A DNA stretch of 64,000 bases from an uncultured Lachnospiraceae bacterium (lineage in GTDB: Bacteria; Bacillota; Clostridia; Lachnospirales; Lachnospiraceae), in NCBI GenBank assembly GCA_944381575.1, contig CALWLS010000004.1, positions 124,001-188,000 on the forward strand, read 5' to 3'. Numbering within the stretch: position 1 is the first letter of the stretch; the number at the start of each line of letters is the position of its first letter. The notes below the pieces were generated by a model, which searched no databases, was not told where the DNA came from, and saw nothing but the letters and a program-made list of their open reading frames with translations. This document shows positions 19,391 through 27,655 of the stretch, piece by piece. The position numbers and the translations under genes were made by a program.

Positions 19391-20161
19391 TTACCATACC
19401 TTCCACGGCGCGCTGCCCGAGGCCCAGAGCTTTTCAAGCTTCTCCTTTTCCCTCTGGGTATCCATGCACTGCCAGAAGCCGTCATGGTAAAATCCCGCAA
19501 GCTTCCCTTCGCTCGCAAGCCTGCCTAAAGGCTCCTTCTCCAGTACCGTTTCATCTGATTCAAGATAATCAAATATCTCCTTATTGAAGACCATGAAGCC
19601 GCCGTTTATAAGGGAGGCGTCGCAGTCCTCCTTCTCCCTGAAGGAGGTGATGACCCCTTTGTCGGAGACCTCAAGCACTCCCTTAAGCTCCGCTATGTTC
19701 ACCATGGTCAGCGTTCCGACGCAGCCGCTTTCATTATGGAACTTTAAAAGCTTATCAAGATCCACGTTGCAGAGCCCGTCGCCGTAGGTAAGCATAAAGC
19801 TTTCGTCGCCGACATATCTCCTTATGCGCCTGATGCGGCCTCCCGTCATGGTATTGAGCCCCGTATCTATGACGCTGACCCTCCAGTTTTCAGAGTTGTT
19901 ATTATGTATCTCCACTGCATTATTCGCAAGATCAAAGGTGACGTCCGAATTGTGAAGAAAATAATCCGCAAAATATTCCTTTATCATATACTGCTTATAT
20001 CCGGCGCATATGATAAAATCCTTAAATCCGAAGGTTGAATAATACTTCATTATGTGCCAGAGTATCGGCTTTTCCCCTATCTCTATCATGGGCTTCGGCC
20101 TTAAATGGCTCTCCTCGCTTATGCGTGTGCCGAGGCCTCCGGCTAAAAGAACGACTTTCAT
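19391..20161 (-). CDS. rfbF: Glucose-1-phosphate cytidylyltransferase
   Basis: Makes CDP-glucose from CTP and glucose 1-phosphate. 256 residues with the nucleotidyltransferase signature LLAGGLGTRISEESHLRPKP, KPILWHIMKYYSTFG, MLTYGDGLCNVDL and the C-terminal FWQCMDTQREKEKLE. Length and motifs match RfbF closely. First of the three CDP-sugar genes rfbF-rfbG-rfbH. Confidence 0.95.
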   Translation of the reverse strand: MKVVLLAGGLGTRISEESHLRPKPMIEIGEKPILWHIMKYYSTFGFKDFIICAGYKQYMIKEYFADYFLHNSDVTFDLANNAVEIHNNNSENWRVSVIDTGLNTMTGGRIRRIRRYVGDESFMLTYGDGLCNVDLDKLLKFHNESGCVGTLTMVNIAELKGVLEVSDKGVITSFREKEDCDASLINGGFMVFNKEIFDYLESDETVLEKEPLGRLASEGKLAGFYHDGFWQCMDTQREKEKLEKLWASGSAPWKVW

Positions 20162-20182
20162 GAATTCCTCCGTTTTATATCC

Positions 20183-21604
20183 TTACGGTCTTCCAAATAC
20201 GTTTAGCTTATTATCTTTAAGTATCTTCAGGGCTTTCAGAAGAGTTTCGCTGTCCTTAGTCCATTCCAGCTCCTTTTTAAGCTCCTCAGGCCCGTACTGT
20301 TCATAGTTCCTTATGACCTCTGCCATATGGGCGTAATTAGCTTCCCTGTATGGCGCTTTCCCGATCTCCTGATACGTAGTATAGCAGTTTCCCGCAATAA
20401 TTAAAACCACGGCAGCCGCGGCGAATGCCCTTATGGCCCTTTTTTCGGCATGTCCAAAGCCCTTTAACTCCCGCTTCTGCGTCCTGTAGAGTGCGAATAT
20501 GAGTATCATGCCGATAAGACCTATCATAAACTGTCCCGCGTATCTTGAACTTAAGGCATAGGCGGTATCAAGGAATATCCACCTGCCTAAGGTCACGAGC
20601 ATATGGTTTCCGAAACCGGATATGACAAGTATCGCCGGAAATACCGTGACCTCATAAAGACCGCTCCTTACGTAGGCGTAAAGCGCCGCCAGGTAGGAAA
20701 GGAACATTATCACGCCTATGACCGTTACCAGGGCCTCCGGAAGCGGCTCTCCGTTCCCAAAGAAATTCATTACCGTTTCCTGTCCTATTACCGCACCGGC
20801 AAAGGTATTGAAGAAAAACCTCGGTATATATGCAGGGTCCTCGGATATCACCTCTAAGATCCCCTTATCCGTGGCGCCGGAATGCTCCCATACGGCAAAA
20901 TGCCTGCTGATGATATATAGAATAAGCGCAAGCGCCGTCATGAACAGTATGCCCTTATAGAGGCTTTTTTCCTTACCCCGGGTACTTCCTGCGGCACCGC
21001 CCATAAGTATTCCAAGAAGGCTCATAAATATCATGGTGACGGCATATGAGGCTATATATTCTCCCGCGATCAGAAGTAAGAGCACCGGCATCAGGAAAAG
21101 CATAAGCTCCTCCTTCGAACCTGTCTCCCCTCTCCACAGCCTGTCCATGAGATAGTAATTTATAAAAAACAGCCCGAAGCTGACCACATGGGCCCAGGCG
21201 GTCCCGTTCAGCAGTATTTCCCATTTGTTTAATGAGAAAAGAACTATAAATATCACGGCCTGCCAGCCATAACCCACTTTATACTTATAGGAATAAAGCG
21301 CCAGCACTATGGCCATAAGGCCTATGCCTCCTATGGCCAGCAGCCTGTCAAAGGTGACGGAAAAACCGAAGGAGCTGTAATTTATGAATCTTGCTAAAAA
21401 TGTCGCAGGTATCCTTGTAAGTATATCCGGTACCAGCAGCCTCTTTATATCGTCCACATCCGGAAGATACTCGGCTATAAGCCTTATATAGTCTGTATAT
21501 ACGACGTCATACCCTGCAGATCTGACGTACCACAGGAGGAATATAAGCCCTGAGACAGGCATCAGTATATATGAGAGCTTACGTAATATATCCTTATTAT
21601 TCAT
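20183..21604 (-). CDS. Polytopic membrane protein of the glycan operon, 473 aa
   Basis: Not matched to a named family. About eleven hydrophobic helices spread over the length; a short aromatic/acidic extracytoplasmic stretch after the first helix (VVYTDYIRLIAEYLPDVDD) is reminiscent of GT-C or GtrII-type integral membrane glycosyltransferases with acidic residues in the first loop. Its position between another polytopic protein and rfbF suggests a glycosyltransferase or polymer-modifying role; this is context inference. Confidence 0.7.
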   Translation of the reverse strand: MNNKDILRKLSYILMPVSGLIFLLWYVRSAGYDVVYTDYIRLIAEYLPDVDDIKRLLVPDILTRIPATFLARFINYSSFGFSVTFDRLLAIGGIGLMAIVLALYSYKYKVGYGWQAVIFIVLFSLNKWEILLNGTAWAHVVSFGLFFINYYLMDRLWRGETGSKEELMLFLMPVLLLLIAGEYIASYAVTMIFMSLLGILMGGAAGSTRGKEKSLYKGILFMTALALILYIISRHFAVWEHSGATDKGILEVISEDPAYIPRFFFNTFAGAVIGQETVMNFFGNGEPLPEALVTVIGVIMFLSYLAALYAYVRSGLYEVTVFPAILVISGFGNHMLVTLGRWIFLDTAYALSSRYAGQFMIGLIGMILIFALYRTQKRELKGFGHAEKRAIRAFAAAAVVLIIAGNCYTTYQEIGKAPYREANYAHMAEVIRNYEQYGPEELKKELEWTKDSETLLKALKILKDNKLNVFGRP

Positions 21605-21622
21605 ATCCCTTTATCCGCTTAT

Positions 21623-23272
21623 CTACTTAAGATCCTCCGTGATATCCCTGTAGGCATTTTCCTCAGGGACCTCTATCAGCACCAGGGCATGGCCGTCCCT
21701 GACCTCCTCCGCCGGTACATCCGTTATGCTTTCTATAAATATCACATCCGTTCCCTCTGCCTTTTTTTCAGGGTCATAAGGCTTAAAGAAGGTATCGGCG
21801 TAAAATTCGCTCATCCCGTAGGTATTGCCTATTATATAGATGTCCTTGCCGAACACGCCTTTTGTACCGTATTTTTCTATCGTTTCCTCCGCCAGCGAAT
21901 TCATCCTCAGCTGATCCGGCCAGAAATACAGCCTGTCGAAATATCCCCTGTAAAATATATTTGTCCCAGTGGAAAGTATCCCGTAGAGCAGGAACATTAT
22001 GACGGCAGCCGCCACGACAGCGGTTCCCGCCGCTGAAGTTCCTTTTTCCTTAAGATAAAGCTCTGCGGCAGCCTTTACCGCACCGAGCATATACGACGCG
22101 AACAGCAGCGCTGCGGCGTAGGAGACATATATCCACCTCATCTCGACCCTGATGGTCACCGATGAACAGCCTATGCATAAGGCGATAAATGAGATAAACA
22201 TGAGGACTGCCGAAACATTATCCCAAAGCAGCTTCCCGCAGTCTAAAACCAGATCCTTTTTCCTTACCGTATTTACCGCCTCGACTATCACAGACAGGGC
22301 AAAGAAAATGCATAAGAGCCCTATAAACAGTACTCCGTATTTTACTGCCCGTTTTATCTGCCATGGGGTATCCACCCACTCCAGCCCGTTCAGATATTCC
22401 GGTCCGGCGTTGACGCCGAATATATACAGCACCTGATCTATACAGAAGCTTATTGCCTGACCGATATTAAATGTATCGGTGACCTCGGTGCCTCCCGTTC
22501 CCGCCGGAAGAGCCGTGCCTATGGCAAAGGTCCTTATGGCCACGATCAGCATGAGTACGACTGCCGGCATTATCCATTTCAGCAGTATCTCCCTTTGCCT
22601 TATGTATCCGTACCTGCTGCCCTCCTCTACCCATCTGACCTTTATTATCAGGGCAAGATAAAAGAGCGGAAACAGGCAGAGATACCTTTCATGTACGAAA
22701 ACTATGAGAAAATACATAAGGAGGGCACTGTAAAATCCCTTTTCGCAGGCTCCGTTCCGCGAATACATGAACAGCCTGTAAAAAACATACAGAGCCATCA
22801 TCAGTCCCATGGTCTCCATAAGCCCCAGCGCCTGGCCTATCTGATAATAGGAAAACCGGCTCGCAAGATAACAGATCGCCGATATAAGGCCGGCCGCATA
22901 TCCCGTAAGTCCGTCCTTTGCAATTCTTTTCGCCATGTAAAATATCTCCATGGCGGCGAATATATTTATAACGACATTAAAGGCCGCGAACCTGTCCACA
23001 TGGGTCCCTATTATGGCCATCTGCAGATAGGTGGCCAGCCAGTACACGGGCCTGAATCTTGTGGAGGTGCCTATGGGAAAGGCGAACTCCAGAAGCCCCT
23101 GCTCTCCATAGCAGGACCACATATAGAGATCGTCCATGTACAGGCCCTTTATCACTATATCCCTGTTGACCCAGAAGGCAAAGGCTGAAATCAGTATCAG
23201 CGCGGCGAGCTGCATAATGCAGGTCCTTATGCCGGGAAAATGCATTGAATTTTTATTGTTTTCCATTTTCAT
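21623..23272 (-). CDS. Polytopic membrane protein, GT-C-like, 549 aa
   Basis: About eleven transmembrane helices. After helix 1 comes an acidic loop VIKGLYMDDLYMWSCYGEQG, where MDDL resembles the Asp-containing motif of GT-C lipid-dependent glycosyltransferases. The C-terminal 110 residues (after about 440) form a soluble extracytoplasmic domain, with a short acidic tail. Located between two other membrane proteins of the operon with gaps of 15-18 bp. Family named by pattern only. Confidence 0.7.
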   Translation of the reverse strand: MKMENNKNSMHFPGIRTCIMQLAALILISAFAFWVNRDIVIKGLYMDDLYMWSCYGEQGLLEFAFPIGTSTRFRPVYWLATYLQMAIIGTHVDRFAAFNVVINIFAAMEIFYMAKRIAKDGLTGYAAGLISAICYLASRFSYYQIGQALGLMETMGLMMALYVFYRLFMYSRNGACEKGFYSALLMYFLIVFVHERYLCLFPLFYLALIIKVRWVEEGSRYGYIRQREILLKWIMPAVVLMLIVAIRTFAIGTALPAGTGGTEVTDTFNIGQAISFCIDQVLYIFGVNAGPEYLNGLEWVDTPWQIKRAVKYGVLFIGLLCIFFALSVIVEAVNTVRKKDLVLDCGKLLWDNVSAVLMFISFIALCIGCSSVTIRVEMRWIYVSYAAALLFASYMLGAVKAAAELYLKEKGTSAAGTAVVAAAVIMFLLYGILSTGTNIFYRGYFDRLYFWPDQLRMNSLAEETIEKYGTKGVFGKDIYIIGNTYGMSEFYADTFFKPYDPEKKAEGTDVIFIESITDVPAEEVRDGHALVLIEVPEENAYRDITEDLK

Positions 23273-23287
23273 TAAACAGTCCTGACC

Positions 23288-25381
23288 TTACGTTATACCC
23301 TCAAGATAAGAAAGCTGATCTTCGGTCCTGAGCCTTCTTTCCTCTCCCATATCGATCTCCCAGCTTACTTTGGCCCTTTCCTTATCTATCCTGCAGAACA
23401 GCATAGTTGATGATCCCGGAGAAAGCACCACGTCCTCGAAGCATCCGTCCTCAAGCAGATACTTAAAAAGCACTCCGGCCCTCTCGTGTCTCGGATCGGA
23501 GGAGTCCTTAAGAAAATCAAGATCGGCGTATATATAATCTATATCCGCAAAGCTCAGATACTCCTTGAATATATCTAACTTGGTATCCGTGAGATAGACA
23601 TTTCCGCCCGAGCCGTCTATATCCACCCAGCTTTCGACCCTTCCAATAAGATTATAGCACTCCGGCTCATAGGCAAACGCCACCACCCTGGTATGCTTAT
23701 CCCATCCGAGAGGGTTGATGATGCCGTCTATCACCGCATGATTATAATATCCTCTGTTCAGTGGATCCGCAGGAGTAAAGCCGCAGGCTCCGTTCCATCC
23801 GGTAAAGGCGGTAAAATATACCATGGCGGCGCTTAAAAACACCGCTCCGAAGGCTCCTCCGGCGCGTTTTTCTTTCTTTCCCTCATGAATGTCTGCCTGG
23901 ACTGATATAACGGAAATGGTCCCCGTTATGATCGCGGCCGCATACCACAGCCCGAAATAATTTCCGTCCACCTGATACAAAAGCCAGAGGCTTATGAAAG
24001 AAAGCACCGACACCGCAAATAATTCGGCATATAAAAACCTTACGGCCGTCACGCTGCCGTCGACCTCCGCCTCGGTCTGCCCGCTGCCCTTTATCTCATC
24101 AAATTTGAGCATCTCCTCTGCGCCTCTTACTGTTTTCTTAAACAGTATCACGGCGGTAACGAGCAGTACAAAAAACACAAGACCGCCCCAGGCCATTATG
24201 ACATGCTCCATATCCTCTCCCGAAGGACACAGGAAAAACTGAAGCACGCGCCTGATATAAGCCTCTATCCTGTCGGCCGTTATCCCGGCCGCAGTGCTGT
24301 CAAAGGCCTGCTGCTCTCTGAAGGGATATTTCAGCTCAAATCCAAGCCTCGAAAGCATCCCGGTAAAGATACTCGTCACCGGAAGCCCCGTTATGAGAAA
24401 TGTCCTAAGGGTCATTATCCCAGTGTATATCACCGCCGGAATAAGTGCTCTCAACCCCTTAAGGTCAAGGCTTATGCCTATCCTTCTGACTGCAAGAAAG
24501 GCCAGCGCCGTAAGCCCCGCTGCCGATGAAAATATCATGGATGTTGGTTTAAACGAAAAGCTTAATATCAGGGCTCCTATGCCTATGCCGGTAAGGGAAC
24601 CGTCCTTTTTCTTAAGATACAGGACTACCGAAAGTATAAATGCCAGCTGGCAGAACAGGGTTATCAGGTCGCTCTTTGCCGTTACGGACATGTTCGTTAT
24701 GCCCGGTATAAGAGCTGCCGACGCCATGGCAAAGGACGACGCCCTGTCGCCTCTTATTCCCGTGACCGCTCTCACGATCTCCCCGATTATGAGCAGTACA
24801 GCAATAAGCATCCAGATATTAAAGCAAAGGACATAGCCGTAGGTCTCAGCGCTTATAAGTTTTAAGGGAAGCGTCAGAACCTCATAGCCTTTTGGATATG
24901 TGTAAACTGTATTGACAAGCCCAATGCTCCTGAAAAAGCCGGCTATCCCGTCATCGGAAAGCAAAACGTCCGATCTCAGGCCGTATCTCAGGGAATCATA
25001 ATCCACTGCAACATTCATCCTGCATACCTGGATGAGGATCATCAGGATAATAAGCACTCCGTAGGGCCGTAAGTTCCTTTTGGCAAGCGTCCCGATCCTC
25101 ACGGCAAAATAGCCTGCCGGCCTTAAAAATGCCCTGATGCTTAAGGAATAGAAGGCACAGGCCGTACCGCATATGATAAAAAGCCACAGCCCGGAAACAA
25201 GAAAAGGCAGCAGCGCCCTGTGCAGATAGGTAAATCCCAGGAACACCGCTCCCCATATGAGCTTAAGCAGCTTATCCGACTCTGTCTTAAATGCGGGTAT
25301 GCCAAGCAGAAGCAGCATAGCTGCCATCTCATACTGCATGCTGACATTCCTGTCACTTAATAAAAGCTCGATAAACTCCAC
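23288..25381 (-). CDS. Polytopic membrane protein, GT-C-like, 697 aa
   Basis: About fourteen hydrophobic helices with a C-terminal extracytoplasmic region of about 150 residues. The first long loop carries VDYDSLRYGLRSDVLL followed by YTYPKGYEVLTLP, a layout common in GT-C-type integral membrane glycosyltransferases. It follows the GT2 gene after 42 bp and starts the run of three membrane proteins. Function inferred from topology and context. Confidence 0.7.
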   Translation of the reverse strand: MEFIELLLSDRNVSMQYEMAAMLLLLGIPAFKTESDKLLKLIWGAVFLGFTYLHRALLPFLVSGLWLFIICGTACAFYSLSIRAFLRPAGYFAVRIGTLAKRNLRPYGVLIILMILIQVCRMNVAVDYDSLRYGLRSDVLLSDDGIAGFFRSIGLVNTVYTYPKGYEVLTLPLKLISAETYGYVLCFNIWMLIAVLLIIGEIVRAVTGIRGDRASSFAMASAALIPGITNMSVTAKSDLITLFCQLAFILSVVLYLKKKDGSLTGIGIGALILSFSFKPTSMIFSSAAGLTALAFLAVRRIGISLDLKGLRALIPAVIYTGIMTLRTFLITGLPVTSIFTGMLSRLGFELKYPFREQQAFDSTAAGITADRIEAYIRRVLQFFLCPSGEDMEHVIMAWGGLVFFVLLVTAVILFKKTVRGAEEMLKFDEIKGSGQTEAEVDGSVTAVRFLYAELFAVSVLSFISLWLLYQVDGNYFGLWYAAAIITGTISVISVQADIHEGKKEKRAGGAFGAVFLSAAMVYFTAFTGWNGACGFTPADPLNRGYYNHAVIDGIINPLGWDKHTRVVAFAYEPECYNLIGRVESWVDIDGSGGNVYLTDTKLDIFKEYLSFADIDYIYADLDFLKDSSDPRHERAGVLFKYLLEDGCFEDVVLSPGSSTMLFCRIDKERAKVSWEIDMGEERRLRTEDQLSYLEGIT

Positions 25382-25423
25382 TTGAACCTCAGTTTTCTCT
25401 TTAGATCATCCATTTTCCGGCCA

Positions 25424-26215
25424 TCAGCCGTAGGCCTTTGATGAAAACCCGTATAATTTCATTATAAGAGCCGCAAAATGCTTCGGCCATATCCTTAAAA
25501 ACACCCCGTATTCTTCCTTTATCCTGTTATTGTTTTTAATATTTTTCTCTGTTGCCGAAGCGGGATGGACCCTGTAGCACATAAGCTCTTTTTCTATGCA
25601 TATAAATCTTCCGGGCAGCGATGACAGCCTAAGTAAAGTCAGCCAGTCTATCACAAAATCCGCGTCGTCCCTAAACAGCGGCTGTCCCGTAAGTCTTATG
25701 TTATAGGTGCAGCTCGGACAGCAAATGGCGTTCCCAAACATCAGAGCCGATCTTTTTATAAAACTCCTGTCTGCAAGTCCCTTAAGCCTTAACAAAAGCC
25801 TTAGCACTCTTTTTATACGCTCCGACAGCCACGATATTTCACGTCCGTCCTTATCTATCGTACAGCTTCCGGAGGTAAATAATATCATGTCCGGATATTT
25901 TTCTCCCGCCCTCATAAGCTCCCTTACGTAGTCTCTCCTGTATACGTCATCCTGATGAGCCACCGTCACAAGCTCAGCCTTCCTTGCGTATACGGCCGTA
26001 TCCACCGCAAAGTTCCAGTCGTCCTTTAAGGAGCTTTCTCCGTTTCTTATATAGACGTCCAAGCCATACTTTTTGGAGATACTGTCTATAAGCTCATTCG
26101 GCGTAGACGTACATATGATGATATCCGAAGGCTCTGACTGGTTTATAAGAGAGCTTACGCAGCTTTCCAGATAAGGGCTTTCCTTATAAGCGCATATGGC
26201 AAATGTGTGTTTCAT
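25424..26215 (-). CDS. GT2-family glycosyltransferase
   Basis: 263-residue cytoplasmic GT-A-fold enzyme: N-terminal TFAICAYKESPYLESCVSSL with SEPSDIIICTSTPN, metal-binding motif in TVAHQDDVYRRDYV (HQDD in place of a plain DxD), and an acceptor-side segment with DFVIDWLTLLRLS. No membrane segment. Short gap (9 bp) to the gmhA-like gene upstream. Sugar specificity unknown. Confidence 0.85.
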   Translation of the reverse strand: MKHTFAICAYKESPYLESCVSSLINQSEPSDIIICTSTPNELIDSISKKYGLDVYIRNGESSLKDDWNFAVDTAVYARKAELVTVAHQDDVYRRDYVRELMRAGEKYPDMILFTSGSCTIDKDGREISWLSERIKRVLRLLLRLKGLADRSFIKRSALMFGNAICCPSCTYNIRLTGQPLFRDDADFVIDWLTLLRLSSLPGRFICIEKELMCYRVHPASATEKNIKNNNRIKEEYGVFLRIWPKHFAALIMKLYGFSSKAYG

Positions 26216-26224
26216 ATATTTCTT

Positions 26225-26875
26225 TTAGAAAAATGTTTCTTCCAGCATAAGACACAGAGCGTGGTAGACCGGAAGATGAAGCTCCTGTATCTTAAAGGTC
26301 TCGTTTTCAGGCACTATTATTGCGCAGTCCGAGACCTCCTTAAGCCTTCCGCCATCCTTTCCGGTAAGTCCTATGGTCCGCATCCCCACGGCCCTCGCAG
26401 TGATGGCTGCGTCCAGCACGTTCCTGCTGTTTCCGGAGGTGCTTATGCCAAGGAAGACATCACCCTTCCTTCCGTATCCGAATACCTGCTGGGCAAATAT
26501 GCTGCCGCCCTCCACATCGTTGGTATAAGCGGTGCTCAAGGCCTCGTGTCCCGTTATGGCTATCGCCGGAAGCGCGCCCTCAAGCTTATCCGCAAGGCGC
26601 CTGCCGTCATCTCCGGCGGTTTCAATAAGCTTAAGCTTAAGCTCTTCATCCACCGGCCTTTTTTTGACAAAGCTCTTCATAAGCTCTCCGACGATATGCT
26701 CACTGTCCGCCGCCGAACCGCCGTTGCCGCCGATAAGGAGCTTGCCGCCGTTTGAAAAACAGTCTGAAAGGATACCATACGCCTTAGCAATGTCATCCCT
26801 TTCCCTTAAAAGAACCGGATACCGGCTCATCAGCTCATCAAGGATCTTTTCTACTGAAGCCTTCATAATCCACAC
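26225..26875 (-). CDS. gmhA: SIS-domain sugar isomerase, GmhA-like
   Basis: 216-residue cytoplasmic isomerase, close in pattern to sedoheptulose 7-phosphate isomerase: KLLIGGNGGSAADSEHIVGEL, VFLGISTSGNSRNVLDAA, and the C-terminal QELHLPVYHALCLMLEE with the catalytic-region His. In glycan operons this starts D-glycero-D-manno-heptose synthesis. No hldE, gmhB or hddA homologue is in the window, so the heptose route is not complete here. Confidence 0.87.
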   Translation of the reverse strand: MWIMKASVEKILDELMSRYPVLLRERDDIAKAYGILSDCFSNGGKLLIGGNGGSAADSEHIVGELMKSFVKKRPVDEELKLKLIETAGDDGRRLADKLEGALPAIAITGHEALSTAYTNDVEGGSIFAQQVFGYGRKGDVFLGISTSGNSRNVLDAAITARAVGMRTIGLTGKDGGRLKEVSDCAIIVPENETFKIQELHLPVYHALCLMLEETFF

Positions 26876-26890
26876 TCCGACCTGAACGAT

Positions 26891-27655
26891 TTATACAAAC
26901 TTGCTTACATTTACAAAAAGCCTTCCTTTGCGCGAGCTGCCGCTCACGCCTGAGTAAATGAATTTACCCATCCCTCTCACGGAGACCCTGTCTCCCTCTT
27001 TCAGCGCCTTACCCTGGGACACGCCCTCCCTGCCGCTTATAAATACCTTTTCATTATCTATAAGGGCAGCGGCCTTCTGCCTGGAAATGTTAAATACAGC
27101 GGCTATCACCGCATCCGTCCTCTCCGACGCGACATTTACCTTAAGCTCCTCCAAAGCCGGAGCAGGGATTTCAGCCCCCTCCTCCATGATAAAGCAGTTT
27201 ACGGAGGTGTGCCTTATCCTCGTAAGCTCACTGATCACTACTTCGGATATGCTTTTTAAACAGAATATACAGCCCGTGCCCTCTTTATGGTCGATCATGA
27301 TATCTCCTATGCATGACCTTTCAATGCCGAGGTTCATGAGCGCTCCAAGATAATCCCTGTGGTTAAGCTCCTCGGAAAATTTCCTGTTTAACGGCCTTAC
27401 CGATACTGCCGCTATCGTTTCACGTCTCGCTAAGCTTAAGTCCATGTAATCCGGAAGGAACATGGCCACCGCCCTATCCGCATCCTCATAGCCTCCGTCA
27501 AGATAGTTTTCCGGATTAAGGAAGTCAGGCTTCAGGCGGTAATATATCATCTGCTCGGAGAGACTTAAAAAGCCAACCGATTTAAAAATATTTTTAGTAT
27601 AGGAATCCCTGTCGGCGTCTGCAAGCTCCGCTTTTATAACAGCTGCTTCTTCCAT
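26891..27655 (-). CDS. ylmH: S4-domain RNA-binding protein, YlmH-like
   Basis: 254 residues. N-terminal FLSLSEQMIYYRL and PDYMDLSLARRETIAAVSVRP, middle LGALMNLGIERSCIGDIMI, and C-terminal S4 domain (ISRQKAAALIDNEKVFI, GKALKEGDRVSVRGMGKF) fit YlmH/PCIF-type proteins that bind ribosomal RNA, and in Firmicutes rescue stalled 50S-peptidyl-tRNA complexes. It is usually in the division cluster; here it is embedded between a giant glycosyltransferase (1-bp overlap) and the isomerase, an odd position. Confidence 0.88.
   Translation of the reverse strand: MEEAAVIKAELADADRDSYTKNIFKSVGFLSLSEQMIYYRLKPDFLNPENYLDGGYEDADRAVAMFLPDYMDLSLARRETIAAVSVRPLNRKFSEELNHRDYLGALMNLGIERSCIGDIMIDHKEGTGCIFCLKSISEVVISELTRIRHTSVNCFIMEEGAEIPAPALEELKVNVASERTDAVIAAVFNISRQKAAALIDNEKVFISGREGVSQGKALKEGDRVSVRGMGKFIYSGVSGSSRKGRLFVNVSKFV

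Noticed and set aside
19330..19518. N-terminal extension of the CDP-glucose dehydratase
   Set aside because: It overlaps rfbF, is not family-like, and the GTG at 19329 has a good ribosome site.
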